Shown: one piece after another, positions 1 to 12,338 of the stretch
Layout of the letters: every line of letters begins with the position of its first letter
Position numbering within the stretch: the first letter of the stretch is position 1
Assembly (NCBI GenBank): GCA_021234155.1
Contig: JAJEKV010000003.1
Span: forward strand, 10,788,413-10,852,412
Direction: 5' to 3'
Source of the DNA: Isoetes taiwanensis
Lineage: Eukaryota; Streptophyta; Lycopodiopsida; Isoetales; Isoetaceae
Length of the DNA: 64,000 nucleotides
Notes under the pieces: generated by a model
Databases searched by the model: none
What the model saw: the letters and a program-made list of their open reading frames with translations, nothing else
What the model was told of the DNA's origin: nothing
Translations under genes and position numbers: made by a program

Positions 1-1743
1 GAGTTTGAATTTGATGTTTTGACTTTTACTTCTAATTTTAATTTTAGGGAATTTATACAAATGGGTAACATTGATACATATGACTCTAGGTTGTCCTCCA
101 AAAAATCACATTATGAAAGTTTATAAGAATATGAAACCAATGCAAAAACAAGCTCATGAAAAGAGTAAAAGACATGGTAAATAAAAATCAAAAACGATTT
201 CTGTACCTGCCCATTACTAGTCCATAGTCCATTTAAAAATCAATAATATACTTATGTTAGTCCATCTCACGTTGAGTTTTGGGACATGAGTAGCTCCTGA
301 ACCACTTTGTTCACAAAAAATATCTGTTGGTCATTATCTTGAGGATTGTATTAAAATAAATAGCATCAATTATATTATGTCTTCCATGTTTATTCTAGAT
401 TTGTGCCTTAAAGGTATGACTTTACAAAATCACATCCTCGAAGTATCTCATATCAAGAAACAAATGCAAAAAGAACCAAGGAAAAATATGAAAAACTTTT
501 TCTATAAAACATCAAGATAAACTGCTATCTGCAGTCCAGTTGCAGACCATCATTGGTCCAAATGATTGAAAGTTTAAAAATCAATAATGGCATCACTTTA
601 ATCAATTTTGATCTCAACTTTCGCATATAGTTTACTTGTATGATTCTCTCAGAGGGAGAAAATTAGTTGACTATGTGAGCTTGTGTAATTTAAGGGTAAG
701 ATTGAAGCACAAAGAATTGAGAATTTATGAGGTACTTATGACCAATTGAACCTACATGGACCTCCACTTACACCTTTCAAAAATCATGTGATCGAAGCTA
801 AAAAGCCATAGTATCATTCTATGGGGCAAAATGGATAAGGCTAGTGAGAGATATATGCTCTATACAATTGGTCTCATGGACCATAAATGGTGATGCATGC
901 TTATATAAATTAAAACCTTAGAAATAACATGCTACTTTAACATGCAACTAGAGATTTATATTGCCAAGAAAGGTATGCATCCATGAAAAATATAATATAC
1001 ATGAAAGATAACCTACATGTAGCATTATTCTACTTAGATGACAATGCTTTATAGCAGCAACACAGATATAAAGTTTATGCTAGTAAGAAATAAACAGATT
1101 TCTTTGTATTTTTTTTCAATAAGGACATGCAACCTATATAAGAGATCTCATATAAGTCAATGTTCACATTTTCAACTATTTTATAGGCTTATATGGAGAA
1201 ATGTAGTGTCTCTTCCATGAACTAAAGAACCATACATATAATGTCATATGGTCTAATTACATATTGTCATGGCTAAACTTCACAACAGAATTAAGTTAAA
1301 ACTTGTTATAATAAGAGAGAAATAATTCTCGAACCTCAAGCAGCTTTTTTGACCAAAATAGGGTTTGGCGGCTTCCACCAATGTCAGATGATAGCAAGAA
1401 AACATGGGAACATAAAACTCAATGTGTTCTATGATAAACAGGCAAATACCTCCAACTTTAGCAAGGTTTAGGTCACTTTATGCTAGAAAAATTGAAGAAG
1501 GCAGTTCTGGACTGGTGCAGAAACTGCCAAATTCTCTAATGTTTGAACAATCACCACAAGGTAGAGGTGACCCCATTGGTCTTGAAATTCTCAGAGATCA
1601 TTAAGAAACAAGTGAAGACTCAAATGGTGGCAGTATAGTTCAAAATCGAAATTTCTGTTATGAGTTACATGGGTTTAAGTGGCAGAGGTCATGTGGGCCA
1701 GTTCTGGTCCATGGATCAGGAATGGTTCCAGGGACAGGTCGAG
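1..1743. other. AT-rich stretch without a recognisable gene
   Basis: Both strands carry only short open frames (60 codons or fewer) with no family resemblance. I see no tRNA, LTR or TIR signature here. It is probably decayed intergenic or transposon DNA. Confidence 0.6.
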
Positions 1744-1951
1744 TGTTAAGGACTGCCAGCTCAAGGGAGGAGCTACTAGCGGAAGCTGATTGTCAGATAT
1801 GTCTGATATCCCTTACTGTCTTTATGTTCCCATCCTGATATTGCTAGCTGAGTGGCCCGGTTGGGTGGAGAGCTCTTTTGAATAAAGCTTTGGCTACTAA
1901 TTTGTGTAAAAGTTCTTATGTTTATTCAGGTGTTTAGGGAAGTTCGTATCA
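1744..1951 (+). repeat. 5' LTR (208 bp) of the outer element
   Basis: It starts TGTTAAGG, ends GTATCA and matches 8766-8973 over its full length with few differences. It contains GAATAAAGC, a plausible polyadenylation context for an LTR. Confidence 0.75.
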
Positions 1952-1953
1952 AT

Positions 1954-1965
1954 TGGTATCAGAGC
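1954..1965 (+). promoter_or_regulatory. Primer binding site for initiator tRNA-Met
   Basis: TGGTATCAGAGC is the standard complement of the 3' end of plant initiator tRNA-Met. It lies 2 nt downstream of the LTR end. Confidence 0.85.
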
Positions 1966-2201
1966 GCAGTTTCGATTTTCTTTGGAACTATGAGTAGTGG
2001 AACCATTGTCGTGATCTTTGGCGTGATGAAGCAGCTCTAAGTGTTTTGAAGGATGCTGGAATCCAACAAAGCAACAAAGAGGAAAAATATTCCAACGAAA
2101 CAAGCACTTGGATGATTTCTCGAGTTTTAATTGAAATAGTTTTTAAGTTACTCATATTATGAGATAGTCTTGCAGATACACATGCAGAGTAACCCAGGAA
2201 G

Positions 2202-2834
2202 TGATGCCGGATTTCCCCATACCCGCATGCATTCGGCCTTCAAAGGCAAACATGGGATCAAATAGTGCTGCTGCAAGGCAAAAGAACCAAGAAAAAAAAT
2301 TTGAAGGAAAAAAAGGACGAAAATTTGGTAATGAAAATTCGATAAAGGAAATGTGGAAGAAAATGTAGAAATATGGAAAAATGGAAAAGATGTGGAAGAT
2401 AAAAAGAGGGTGCACCACTTTATTCAAGAAAATAATATAAAACAATGCTTCAAGATATCTTGCATGGGGGAAGAGGTCTCTGACACCATCTTCCCAGGGC
2501 TGCCACTACCCTTGCTCCATGTGAGATTCTAGAGCCAAAGAGGAGGAGAACAAGTCCCCTCAAGATATTTATAATTTTTTTGATAAATCTTGGCCATCCA
2601 CTTGGCATGATCTTGGCACTCCTTTTTTACACCTCATCAATCCTTTGTTTTTTGTCTTCTTCTTCTCCATAACCAAATTTGTCTTTTTGTTTAACAACTA
2701 ACACAACTTAATATGGGCCCTTGGATTCTAACAACAAGCACAAATGAATCTGGACCCTTGATCTTCACCACCCCTTTAGACCTTGATAGTGTTCTTCCAT
2801 GTTGACCCCGATTTTGCCAAAAATCGGGTCAACA
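2202..2834 (+). repeat. Left LTR of the LARD-like element
   Basis: It is nearly identical to 4442-5076, differing mainly in A-run lengths near 2300 and 4540. The last ~33 bp form an imperfect palindrome (GTTGACCC ... GGGTCAAC), so each LTR end can fold into a hairpin. Confidence 0.9.
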
Positions 2835-4441
2835 TCTCGCACAAACAAAAAGATGTGGCCGGTCCCCTCGGCCACCGACTTCAACACTTTTCATATTTAA
2901 GTACAATAAGTTAGTCTTCTTTGGCACAAAGAAGAGTTAATCTGGGGTTTTACGTCCCCCACCAAACCTATTAAGAAAATGGGGGTTTTAACGGACCCTC
3001 CAAACCTATTAAAAAAGATAATATTTTGGAGTTTTTTAGGTGTACTCCAACACCAAAATGTAACTTGTGCCATAGGAAAGATTTTGAAATAATGATGATA
3101 GTATTTGGCCTTGGGGTAGGGCTTAAAAATGCAAAGGGGCTATGTCATAAAGATATTGGGGAATGATAAGATAGAGTCGCACAAACAAAAAGATGTCATG
3201 TTACTAGCCAAAGTGTCCAACAAGGTGTGCAATAAGGCAAATGATAATTTTTTTCACAATAAGGAAGTGGCAAGATAAGATATGTGGAGGTGCAATAAAG
3301 GCAATAATGTGTGCAAGGTATGGCCAAGGCATAACAAGAAGTGGTAAGAAATAAAAGTGGTAAAAAGATGAGATAAGGTAAAGATGGCTTTTTCAAAACG
3401 TGATAAGTGGTGAAAATAGCGAGTGGGCACAAAGGCAAGAGACAAAAAAAGTTGTTCAAAAAATATCATAATATCATGTGGCCAATTAAGATAAGCGTGG
3501 GAAAAGGCAAGAGTGGGAGCAAGAATGGGAAAATGAAATGAGTGGCAAAAAGCAAAAACAGAACGTGGAAAAAAAAAGGAAAAAAACTTTTTACTTTTCT
3601 GGAACGTGGATAGCAGAAAGACATGGCGGCAGAGCTTCCTCCTTCTGTTTCATTTCTTCCGAATGCTTTCCTTCTCATCTTTTCTGTAGGTGGCGCTGGA
3701 GCACAAGCAAGGAGGCGAAATCTGGAGGCAACAATGGCAGCGAAGGCGATGGCTATGGCAGATCTTTCTTCACTTCTTGTTCTCTTTTTGCTCTTTTCTG
3801 CAGATTCGAAAGCATAGCTATGGCAGGCGGAATGGCGGCTTCTTGATCTTACCTCATTCTCTTGCAGGTTGGGTAGCAAGCTTAGGGCAAACAGCGCCTT
3901 CGAATGTCTTTGTTAGCTCATCCTTTTGTCTCCCACAGAACACGGAGTAGAGAGCAGAGGATCTTTTTCTTCTTGGCATGCTTGGCTATGGCTTTCCTTG
4001 CAGGCAGAGAATCAACAAAGAAACAAGGCAAAGTATGCAGCACAGCACAGGGCAAGAGCAGGGCACAAGACATGATTTTATAGCATTGGAGGGCTGGCGT
4101 TTTGCTGGCTCTCCCGAAATAATCATAAGCAGCATCAATCCTTCTTGATTTGTCATTCTTTCTCTCTCGAGATGCCCTGGTACTGTGACAAAACCAACAC
4201 TTTTAGAATCAGCAACTTGTGTAGAAAAAGACCTTCAAGCTTGTCTCTTTTGGCATACTGTCATTTTTTACAGCAAGCACTAGGAATGGTGCAGCAAAGA
4301 ACAAAGCTGGGTATGAAAAAGATTGGCAGGGAAAGAGAGCAGGAAAATTTAAGATATGGCAAGAATGAATGATGGAGAAAATTACAGCAGCACCAAAACT
4401 TGATCCCGGGGAGAAGTAGGATCTCGGTAGGACCTCCATAA
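2835..4441. other. Non-coding interior of the LARD-like element
   Basis: Overlapping open frames of 60-137 codons occur on both strands around 3466-3950, but none resembles a known family. A 19-bp word (CGCACAAACAAAAAGATGT) occurs just after the left LTR (~2838) and again near 3179. The GC-richer part (~3600-3960) has ATG-rich, splice-site-like text and could be captured host sequence. That is only a suspicion. Confidence 0.5.
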
Positions 4442-5076
4442 TGATGCCGGATTTCCCCATACCCGCATGCATTCGGCCTTCAAAGGCAAACATGGGATCA
4501 AATAGTGCTGCTGCAAGGCAAAAGAACCAAGAAAAAAATTTTGAAGGAAAAAAAAAAGACGAAAATTTGATAATGAAAATTCGATAAAGGAAATGTGGAA
4601 GAAAATGTAGAAATATGGAAAAATGGAAAAGATGTGGAAGATAAAAAGAGGGTGCACCACTTTATTCAAGAAAATAATATAAAACAATGCTTCAAGATAT
4701 CTTGCATGGGGGAAGAGGTCTCTGACACCATCTTCCCAGGGCTGCCACTACCCTTGCTCCATGTGAGATTCTAGAGCCAAAGAGGAGGAGAACAAGTCCC
4801 CTCAAGATATTTATAATTTTTTTGATAAATCTTGGCCATCCACTTGGCATGATCTTGGCACTCCTTTTTTACACCTCATCAATCCTTTGTTTTTTGTCTT
4901 CTTCTTCTCCATAACCAAATTTGTCTTTTTGTTTAACAACTAACACAACTTAATATGGGCCCTTGGATTCTAACAACAAGCACAAATGAATCTGGACCCT
5001 TGATCTTCACCACCCCTTTAGACCTTGATAGTGTTCTTCCATGTTGACCCCGATTTTGCCAAAAATCGGGTCAACA
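4442..5076 (+). repeat. Right LTR of the LARD-like element
   Basis: Direct copy of 2202-2834, followed at once by the target duplication GGAAG. Confidence 0.9.
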
Positions 5077-5269
5077 GGAAGTTAGATGCATGGGACTTAT
5101 GAGGCAATATGCGAAAAGGGAACCAGTGTTTCGAGAATTCTAGGAACGAAGTTATTCTTGAGGGAAAACTTCAATTGGATACTATTTATCCATGAAAGTC
5201 TAGAATTGCTTTAGCGGGAGAATTCACTATATTATGAATCAATTTAAAGCGGTATATTGTTGTTCAAAG

Positions 5270-5605
5270 TGACCCACGAGTAGGTGGTAATCACGAGTTA
5301 ATGTGACCCACGAGTAGGTGGTAATCACAAGTGAATGTGACCCACGAGCAGGTGGTAATCACAAGTGAATGTGACCCATGAGTAGATGGTAATCACAACA
5401 AAAAGAGACCCACGAGTAGGTGGGGACCTCGAGTTGAATTGGTCCACGAGTAGGTGGTAACCAAGAACTAAATTAGTCCACGAGTAGGTGGTAACCAAGA
5501 CTAGTATGTGAAAACCACGAGTAGGTGGTAGACACAAAAATCACGAACATGTGGTATCATAAACCAAGGTGGAAGCCACGAGGAGGTGGTGACCACGAGT
5601 TGATA
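5270..5605. repeat. Minisatellite, ~34-bp units, about 10 copies
   Basis: The core CCACGAGTAGGTGGTAA recurs every 33-39 bp with increasing divergence toward the right. The left units are the most regular (GACCCACGAGTAGGTGGTAA plus a variable spacer). It lies in the outer element's native DNA. Confidence 0.9.
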
Positions 5606-5639
5606 ATAATATTATGTTAGGGGAGTAGCCTTAGAGCAG

Positions 5640-8136
5640 CAGACAGACCAGCTGACTTTGCTATTACGGGATGCAGCGGACAAGTGCTTTGGCGGACCCC
5701 CACCCCCACGCCGCCGGGGTCAAGAACATTCCCGCGTAACCGATGGTTTGATGCGGAGTGTAAAGAACGCAAGCGGCAGCTCCGTCACATTCGGACCCAA
5801 AACCCGCTTTGCAGGCCACCACACGATCCGCTCATCCGAAGGAGACAAAGGCGCGGTATCTTGCCGTGCATCGGGGGAGATGTTCGCCCTGCTGGACACT
5901 CATCCTCGAACCGCTTTGGCGCAGAGTGCTTCAAGGCCAGCCCGACCCTACGGGGACATCACACCCGGGCGATTGGGAATGCAAGATTTGCAAAGCGGCT
6001 CTATGACCCACCAAGGACGCCGCCCATACCCCCATAGGATGGCCCCCATTGGTTCGTGGAGGAGGATGTTGAGGAGGGTCTGCAACGGTCGGCTAATGGG
6101 AAGGCAAATGACCTCGATGGTATGCGTGCCGAAGTTACTCAAATGGGCGAGGCGGCCCGCTTGTGTCCGGTCCTCACTACCCCGTTCAACAGAGCATTGC
6201 AGAAGGTCTCCCCGACAATGGACCACAAGCGGGGGTTGTTCCCATTCACAAGGCAGGCAACCCACACCGTCCGGCCAATTACGGACGATCATGATCGGTT
6301 CAAGATTTGCCAAACCGCTATCGGGCATTCTCGAAAGCGGCGAGCTGACCCGGCCGGCAGAGGCGCCAGATGTCGCGAGCCCTCACACAAAGCAGAGCTT
6401 TAGACCCCGCCACTCAACAATTGACCATATCTTTACACCGCGGCACCGATTGAAGACAGCCGGAATCATCGGCGGCAGGACTTGTATTGCCGCTTTGTGG
6501 ATTTCGGGCGAAGGCTTTTGATACTGTTCCTCCTGGGGAAAAGTTGTGGGCTAGGATCAAGCATCAATCGGGGCTCCGCCTTGCACGCGGCGTAATGCCA
6601 TATACTGAGTTGTATGAGAGTTGTTTTGGCGGGATGCGGCCGACGGGCCAAGCATTCACCAGTAGTATCGGTCCGCAGGGTTGCCCCCTCTCGCCAACAC
6701 TTTTGGCCTCTACATTGATCGCCAGAGCCACGGCTTCTCGAGCATGGGGGACGACATACGCCTTTTGCACCCGGATCATCCGCCACCGCCCTAGACACAT
6801 TTTGTCGCTACGACATCGCGCGGAATCCGCCAAGACCGTGTGGTTCTCATATCCTCTTCCGCCACCGCATGCCTCCCGCACTCACATATCGGGGGACAAC
6901 TGGGGGCGCCACGCCCACCTACAAGTACCGGGGTGGAGTTCCCCTCCTCGCCTCTGGGGGAGGCGCCTATCCGCTTATTGGGTGACAAAGCAGGCTAGAA
7001 AGCGCTTTATGCCATGCGAACAACAAATACCAAAGTGAGCTCTATGATTGGGGCCATCACCACATCTGCTCCGCACCGGTCGAGCCCGCCCTTCAGACGG
7101 GTCGAGGTTTGGGGCCCTGGGCCTCTCCTCGGGCGACTGAATGACTTGGAGCAGTGCGTATGGCATTTTGGCACGGCACTTGGGTGAAACCTTCACCCCC
7201 TATCGATTCTCGCCGCAGAAACTGGATTCTTGCCGCCAAACCGGCAGCCCGTGATAGACACATCGCCTATTTTCGTAAAGTGGTTACTATGGGTGATGCT
7301 CGGCCCCGCGACCGGGCTTAACGTGGCAATGGGTCCGCAGGCTTAGGGCCCGTTGGAGGGGTAAGAGAGATCGCTGGTTCGCCAGATGGAACGCGGGAAG
7401 AGCACGATGCGTCGTGGTGACACCAAATGCCCGATCGTGGCGACTGCGGGGAGTACTTAGACGCTTGTTTCCTTGGCAAGCTCACGGGACCCCCGCGCTC
7501 TAAAGCAGGTCAAAGCGGCCCATTACAAGGAGCACATCAACCCCGTGTTAGCCCGGGGCCACGGCCTCTACCGTTCCCCAGCCCCCCAAAAGCGCTGGAG
7601 ACTCATTGCCTCCATTCGCCGCGAGGTGCCCACCATCTCCGCGATCGAGGCCCAGGCGGGGTGGTTGGGGAGCCCCGGGGACACTCTGTCGGTCTTTGTC
7701 AAGCGGGTGCCATTGAGGATGGAGTCTCACACTTTCCAGAGTTGCCCGGCGTTGATCCGGATCCAAGCGGATCACGGCTCCCTTTAGTAATGCGGCCGGA
7801 CTTGCCCTTACATTTGCTTGATGAACACACCCGCCGATGACGTGCCACGGGTCATACATTCGTGAGGTAATCGGACTGCGAGGTCACCTTTGCCCTTTGC
7901 TGCCCGTGATTAGGCACTACGGTCTTGGTGCATGATCAGATATATTTGGGTGTTTCACGCATTTTATATGTTAGGGCGGTTTGTCGGCAGGGGCCGATTG
8001 TCGCCACGGTTTTTCCCTCGAAAATCCTTCGGGGCGGGGGTTTTTTAATCCGGGCAGTAATCCGCTTGCTGCGTTTTTGTATTGGGTCCCATAAACCGAT
8101 TGGTCTCCGTGGACGATAAAAATACCTTCCTTCCTT
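5640..8136 (+). pseudogene. Dead GC-rich LINE: linker, reverse transcriptase and 3' UTR
   Basis: Three forward frames each preserve fragments of a LINE ORF2. In order they are: an FPRNRWFDAECKERKRQL-type segment (~5716-5775), as between endonuclease and RT; NGKANDLDGM (~6093); an RTIMIGSRFAKPLSGILE-like RT block (~6285-6330); KAFDTVPPGEKLW (~6507); and a GPQGCPLSPT block (~6671-6700). Many frameshifts and stops separate them, so it is dead. The endonuclease is missing (5' truncated). Its base composition is far more GC-rich than the AT-rich surroundings. The 3' end has a conserved hairpin-rich motif (7981-8063) and ends in (CCTT)n rather than poly(A). Long open frames here (e.g. 287 codons from 5658) are not a single protein. 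Confidence 0.85.
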
Positions 8137-8765
8137 AACAGAATTATAATATTGTCAATGGTTCATAAAATTATGAAGGTTAATAATCTTCATATTAAGG
8201 TTGATGTTAACGAGAACCTGAAAGTTGTATTTAATGCAACTGAGGTCAGTTGCTTCCGAGAAGGGAAGGAATTGATATGGTTTAAGGTTAATATCTAACA
8301 ATGAGCTCGGGGGAGTGGCCAATATGATTAAGCATTGGGCAAAATCATATAGAGTTAGTATATATCATGGTTGGGAACAAAACGTAAAGGCAAAGGCAAA
8401 GGCAAAGGCAAAGGCAAAGGCAAAGGCAAAGGCAAAGGCAGGCCAAAGAAGGCTAAAGTTGTGGAGACAGCTATAAATAGAACCTGAACTTTAATTGGAT
8501 ATATCTCCACAACCAGAGATCGGATTTGGGGGAATTTTACTTTTTTGGAACCGGCTTGGAGTCTAGTTTCTGGATTGGCTGGCACTTATTCTGGTTCATC
8601 CGAATGAGAGAGAAATGGCAGAAAGAGTGACCGGGGGTCAAAGAAGACTGCTTTACTCTTGGCTTATGAATCTGATCCTAAGAAAGCTATTTCTTTTCCC
8701 TAGAGCTTCTGTTGATCTTGTCTAGTAACCTATTATTATTCCTAAACCCAACTCTTGGTGTATCA
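8137..8765. other. Native interior of the outer LTR element, no intact gene
   Basis: No coherent protein is visible, apart from an (AAAGGC)n run that would read Lys-Gly in one frame. It probably represents decayed gag-proximal or linker DNA of the outer element. Confidence 0.4.
8386..8440. repeat. (AAAGGC)9 microsatellite
   Basis: Nine perfect or near-perfect AAAGGC hexamers occur in tandem. Confidence 0.95.
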
Positions 8766-8973
8766 TATTAAGGACTGCCAGCTCGAGGGAGGAGCTACTA
8801 GCAGGAAGCTGATTGTCAGATATGTCTGATATCCCTTACTGTCTTTATGTTCCAGCCTGATATTGCTAGCTGAGTGGCCCGGTTGGGTGGAGAGCTCTTT
8901 TGAATAAAGCTTTGGCTACTAATTTGTGTAAAAGTTCTTATGTTTATTCAGGTGTTTAGGGAAGTTCGTATCA
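8766..8973 (+). repeat. 3' LTR (208 bp) of the outer element
   Basis: Direct repeat of 1744-1951. It ends GTATCA and is followed by unrelated DNA, not by a primer site. Confidence 0.75.
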
Positions 8974-9500
8974 TTCCTCTTATAACCTTTGCTATTAGCC
9001 CCAAGTTATCAAGGTGGCGAATCCTATTCGCCACCTCTGGGATATGAAGAGAGAGAGAGAGAGATGTTCTCCATACCCACTGGTGCACTAGGATTCTTAT
9101 CCATAGAACTCTAGCCAGTAAACACTGGCTAGCCAAGTACAAGTAACACAAACAGACTGAGTAGGTTCAGCCCCCTGATCTCCAAATACAAGCTGTCTAA
9201 CTTGCCTTCGCACAAAGAATGGGTCCCCAACAATGGCGAGACCTCCTGTGCAGTTAAATTGGTCAGGGTATGGGTGCCTACTGTCGATAACAGTCGCCCA
9301 GAGTTGATCAACAGGGCCGTGGACGAAACCCCACCAAATGAAATCTGTATTAACCAAGAAGGCAGATCTGAAGATGGTTAATGCACCCTGTGGAAACGCT
9401 GATCCTCGAGGAGAGACTGACGAGGAGGAGGCAGCTTGCGTTGATGCTGGAGGGGAGGCCTCAGAGACTTGAGGACTAGAGTAAGAGGAAAAGAGCCTAT
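8974..9500. other. Unassigned stretch with a hairpin and a GA run
   Basis: It holds a perfect 10-bp-stem hairpin (AGGTGGCGAA/TTCGCCACCT, 9014-9038) and a (GA)n run at ~9048-9064. A minus-strand open frame (9097-9537, 146 codons) is rich in Ser and Ala near its N-terminus. I do not recognise it and its frame runs into the adjacent repeat, so I do not call it a gene. Confidence 0.4.
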
Positions 9501-10754
9501 TTTCAAGGTAAATGGGTGTGATAATACTAATCACCAAGAAAATCTAGAAAATACTTATGTTTGGTGCTTTGCATTGCTGGTTTACAATTGGCCGATATTA
9601 TCATGTATATTTGACGAACGTCAATGCCTGGTACTACACTTTTATATTTTGCAGTTTGAAAAGTGCGATCCTATAATAGAAATAAAGTGTACTTTAACAA
9701 AAATGAGGTTTACCACCTATGGAGACTGAAGCTTGAACACTAATTCACATAGGATCAACAACTCTTGGCCCCAAAATTCCTATGAATGACCATCAAAATC
9801 ACTCTATTTCACTGGTTTGCGAAGTTGATAAATTGTGGAAACAAGAAAATGGAAAATGGCATTTAGTTGTTTATAAACTTAACTATCAACCATTACGCTT
9901 CCATGCCCCCTTTTATAAACAAATGCCACAAAAAATGGTTCAACATTTGAAATGTACATTTGCATTGTTTTTTGTATAGGGTATGTACTTAATAGAGCGT
10001 GCAAATATTTTCTCTCTTCTAGCATTTTTTTACTATGGCTTGGGCCATGTATGTATTCTATTTGTGTATTTACGTGGTAATCTCTTATAGAGAGAGAGAA
10101 GAGATAGGAAGAGAATTTAGAGAGAAGATAATAGAGAAAGAAAAGAGAGAATATAGGGAGAAGAGAAGCATAAAGAGAGAATAGAGAGGGCTACAAAAAT
10201 ATCCTTCCAATAAACATTTTAGACTCATGTAATTTGATCAATCTGACAATAAAAAAAAACTAAAAAAATATCCAATTACATGTTCTGGGGGATTTAAAAA
10301 CAACCCTCAAAAAGAAAGAAAGTCCAATAACATCCGCCTTAGTTTTTTAAGTAAATTACTATATATAGAATATGCCATTAAGGTGTGATAAGTGGGGCCT
10401 TATCCACCTCTTGGGCTACAAAAATGACCTTGCAACAAACATGTTCAACTCAATCTGACACTAAAAACAAATCTAAAAAGGGGTCCAGTTACATGTGCTG
10501 GGGATTTAAAAACAACCCAGAGAAAGTCCACTTACAGCTGCTTTACTTTTCTTAATAAATTACTACATATAGCACATGCCATTGATGTGTGATAAGTGGG
10601 GCCTAAGCCACCTCTTGGGCTGACCTTCCAACAAACATGTTCGACTCAATCTGAACAAACATGTTCGACTCAATCTGACACTAAAAACAAATTTAATAAA
10701 AAGGTCCAATTACATGTGCTGGGGGGGTTTAAAAACAGCCCAAAAAAAGGAAAG
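9501..10754. repeat. Duplicated copy of the DNA downstream of the BURP gene
   Basis: This matches 34623-35948 along its whole length in the same orientation, with scattered substitutions and small indels. Shared landmarks are a block containing CGTCAATGCCTG, a GA-rich tract (10086-10190) and three ~205-225-bp tandem units starting GGGCTA at 10188, 10413 and 10617. No BURP coding sequence accompanies it here. Confidence 0.9.
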
Positions 10755-11756
10755 AAATATAAACCATCATTCATTTAAATTGGGATTATGTCTGTTCCAA
10801 AAGCACGCCACTTTTGCAAACCCCTTCGTTGATGTAGTGTTGTGGCACCAATTTTTTGTTTTGCTAAAATACAATCCTTTTTCCATATTTAGTAGGTATT
10901 TTGACTATTAGGAAGGAAACTAATGTTTTATTAACATTTGCAGACAACACCACCTTTATGTACACAAAGATTTTTTACATCGTATTGAGACAAGAGATTT
11001 AATCCTTCTTAGAATTTTGGATGCATAGGGAAATAATAATTAGCCTGCTTTTTTCTCTGGTTAGGACCATACTTAGACAATGCGTGGATAAACAAATGGA
11101 TACTTGTAACCATTCTAGACTACGTAAGTCATGTAGAGTTGCTAATTATAGTTGTCAACAAGGCCTTTAGAAGCCTACAAATGGTAATGAACTTACAAGT
11201 AAAACACCATTACAAACCATGCCAAGCGTGATTTTAAGTCAAATGGCATCGCACCAATTAAATAGATAATCCATTCTACTCACTTTAACTAGTATTCAAA
11301 AATTCTCAATGAATTCGGTAAGCCCCTTAGCTTTGTTAATTTTTACAAAGATGTTCACTGCGAAAAACCTGAAAGACAAAAATTACATATCTTGGAGCAC
11401 GGTTGCAAGGATTGAAAACATGAAAAGTAAACTTGCACTTTACTCATATATTAGATAACGACCTTACAACTCCATCGAGGAGGTCTGTTGAAGAGACCTT
11501 AACTCCATCGATTGCAGCAAAGGCTGATCACTCGGCTAAATGGCAAAGGCTGATCGAGGCTTGATTTGGGCTAAACGGAAGAGCACCATGAAAATTGAAT
11601 CAGAATTAGGAAAGTGCAAGGATTAAAGAACAAGAAGCACATACTGAAAATAAATAAGGGCTAAAATTGACTCAGGCTTTTTGAGATAGAAAGCAGTCAC
11701 ATTATCAAATGCTACCAACCACATTATCAGCCACATTATCCTTAACTTTTTTTTAT
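10755..11756. other. No gene seen
   Basis: AT-rich DNA with no coherent long frame and no recognised repeat ends. Confidence 0.5.
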
Positions 11757-12060
11757 TGCAATTCACGCTTGGCGTGTATTAGATTCCCTTGCGCTTGAGA
11801 AACTGCTAAAAAGCTCTTGTTTGTAAAAGCTTTTCATCACCTTTCAACTTTTTTTTTGTTGCAATTCACGCTTGGCGTGTATTAGATTCCTTTGCGCTTG
11901 AGAAACTGCTAAAAAAATCTTGTTTGTAAAAGCTTTTCATTACCTTTCAAGTTTTTTTGTTGCTCTGTTGCAATTCACGCTTGGCGTGTATTAGATTCCC
12001 TTGCGCTTGAGAAACTGCTAAAAAACTCTTGTTTGTAAAAGCTGTTCGATACCTTTCAAG
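11757..12060. repeat. Three ~105-bp tandem units
   Basis: Units start at 11757, 11859 and 11968, each with TTGCAATTCACGCTTGGCGT, then a block with CTTGCGCTTGAGAAACTGCT, then ACCTTTCAA. T-runs of variable length separate them. Confidence 0.9.
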
Positions 12061-12338
12061 TTAGAGGACGACAAAGGGAGGCATAAAATACAGAGTCTCT
12101 GGAAAGAAATTTTAAAGCAAGGTTCTAATAAGTTAAAAAGCATATTTAATGGATTGCTGGCAAAAAAAAATCACATGCCAAGATAATTCTTATAAATAAT
12201 AGTTGTACCTCTGATAACAGGCCTGGGCATTCGACAATTCCAAGCACAACAGAAAAGTGATGAGAACGAGCATAAAAGCTTCAGAATAAAATGCCCTTCC
12301 CATCTCCGGCTTTAATCCGCTTCCTTCAATGCCTCAAC

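Larger units (their letters stand above)
2202..5076 (+). mobile_element. LARD-like non-coding LTR element nested in the outer element
   Basis: Two ~634-bp direct repeats (2202-2834 and 4442-5076) begin TGATGCCGG and end GGTCAACA. The whole unit is flanked by the 5-bp duplication GGAAG (2197-2201 and 5077-5081), so its limits are firm. The 1.6-kb interior has no gag or pol homology. I did not recognise a standard tRNA primer site just after the left LTR, nor a clear purine tract before the right one. It depends on proteins from another element. Confidence 0.88.
1744..8973 (+). mobile_element. Copia-like non-autonomous LTR element (outer host of nested insertions)
   Basis: Two near-identical 208-bp direct repeats bound this unit, and a Met-tRNA primer site lies 2 nt after the left one, so this is an LTR element read on the + strand. 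No intact gag or pol frame is visible. The native internal DNA is short (about 1952-2201, 5082-5640 and 8137-8765) and the rest is later insertions. I could not find a matching 5-bp target duplication. The 3' LTR begins TATTAAGG rather than TGTTAAGG and no purine tract precedes it, so the 3' boundary is less certain. Short LTRs and lost coding capacity resemble TRIM or LARD-type derivatives of copia elements. Confidence 0.7.

Noticed and set aside
1954-1965. TGGTATCAGAGC as part of a tRNA gene
   Set aside because: Only the 12-nt primer site is present, next to an LTR. There is no cloverleaf. The same applies at 29762 and 55942.
3466-3950. Overlapping 86-137 codon frames as genes
   Set aside because: They overlap on both strands, match no family and lie inside a non-coding LTR element.
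5658-6521. 287-codon open frame
   Set aside because: It is the longest frame in a GC-rich dead LINE. RT-like pieces lie in several frames and this frame holds only scraps of them.
9097-9537. 146-codon minus-strand frame as a gene
   Set aside because: It is protein-like, but it runs into the duplicated repeat and has no recognisable domain or splice context.
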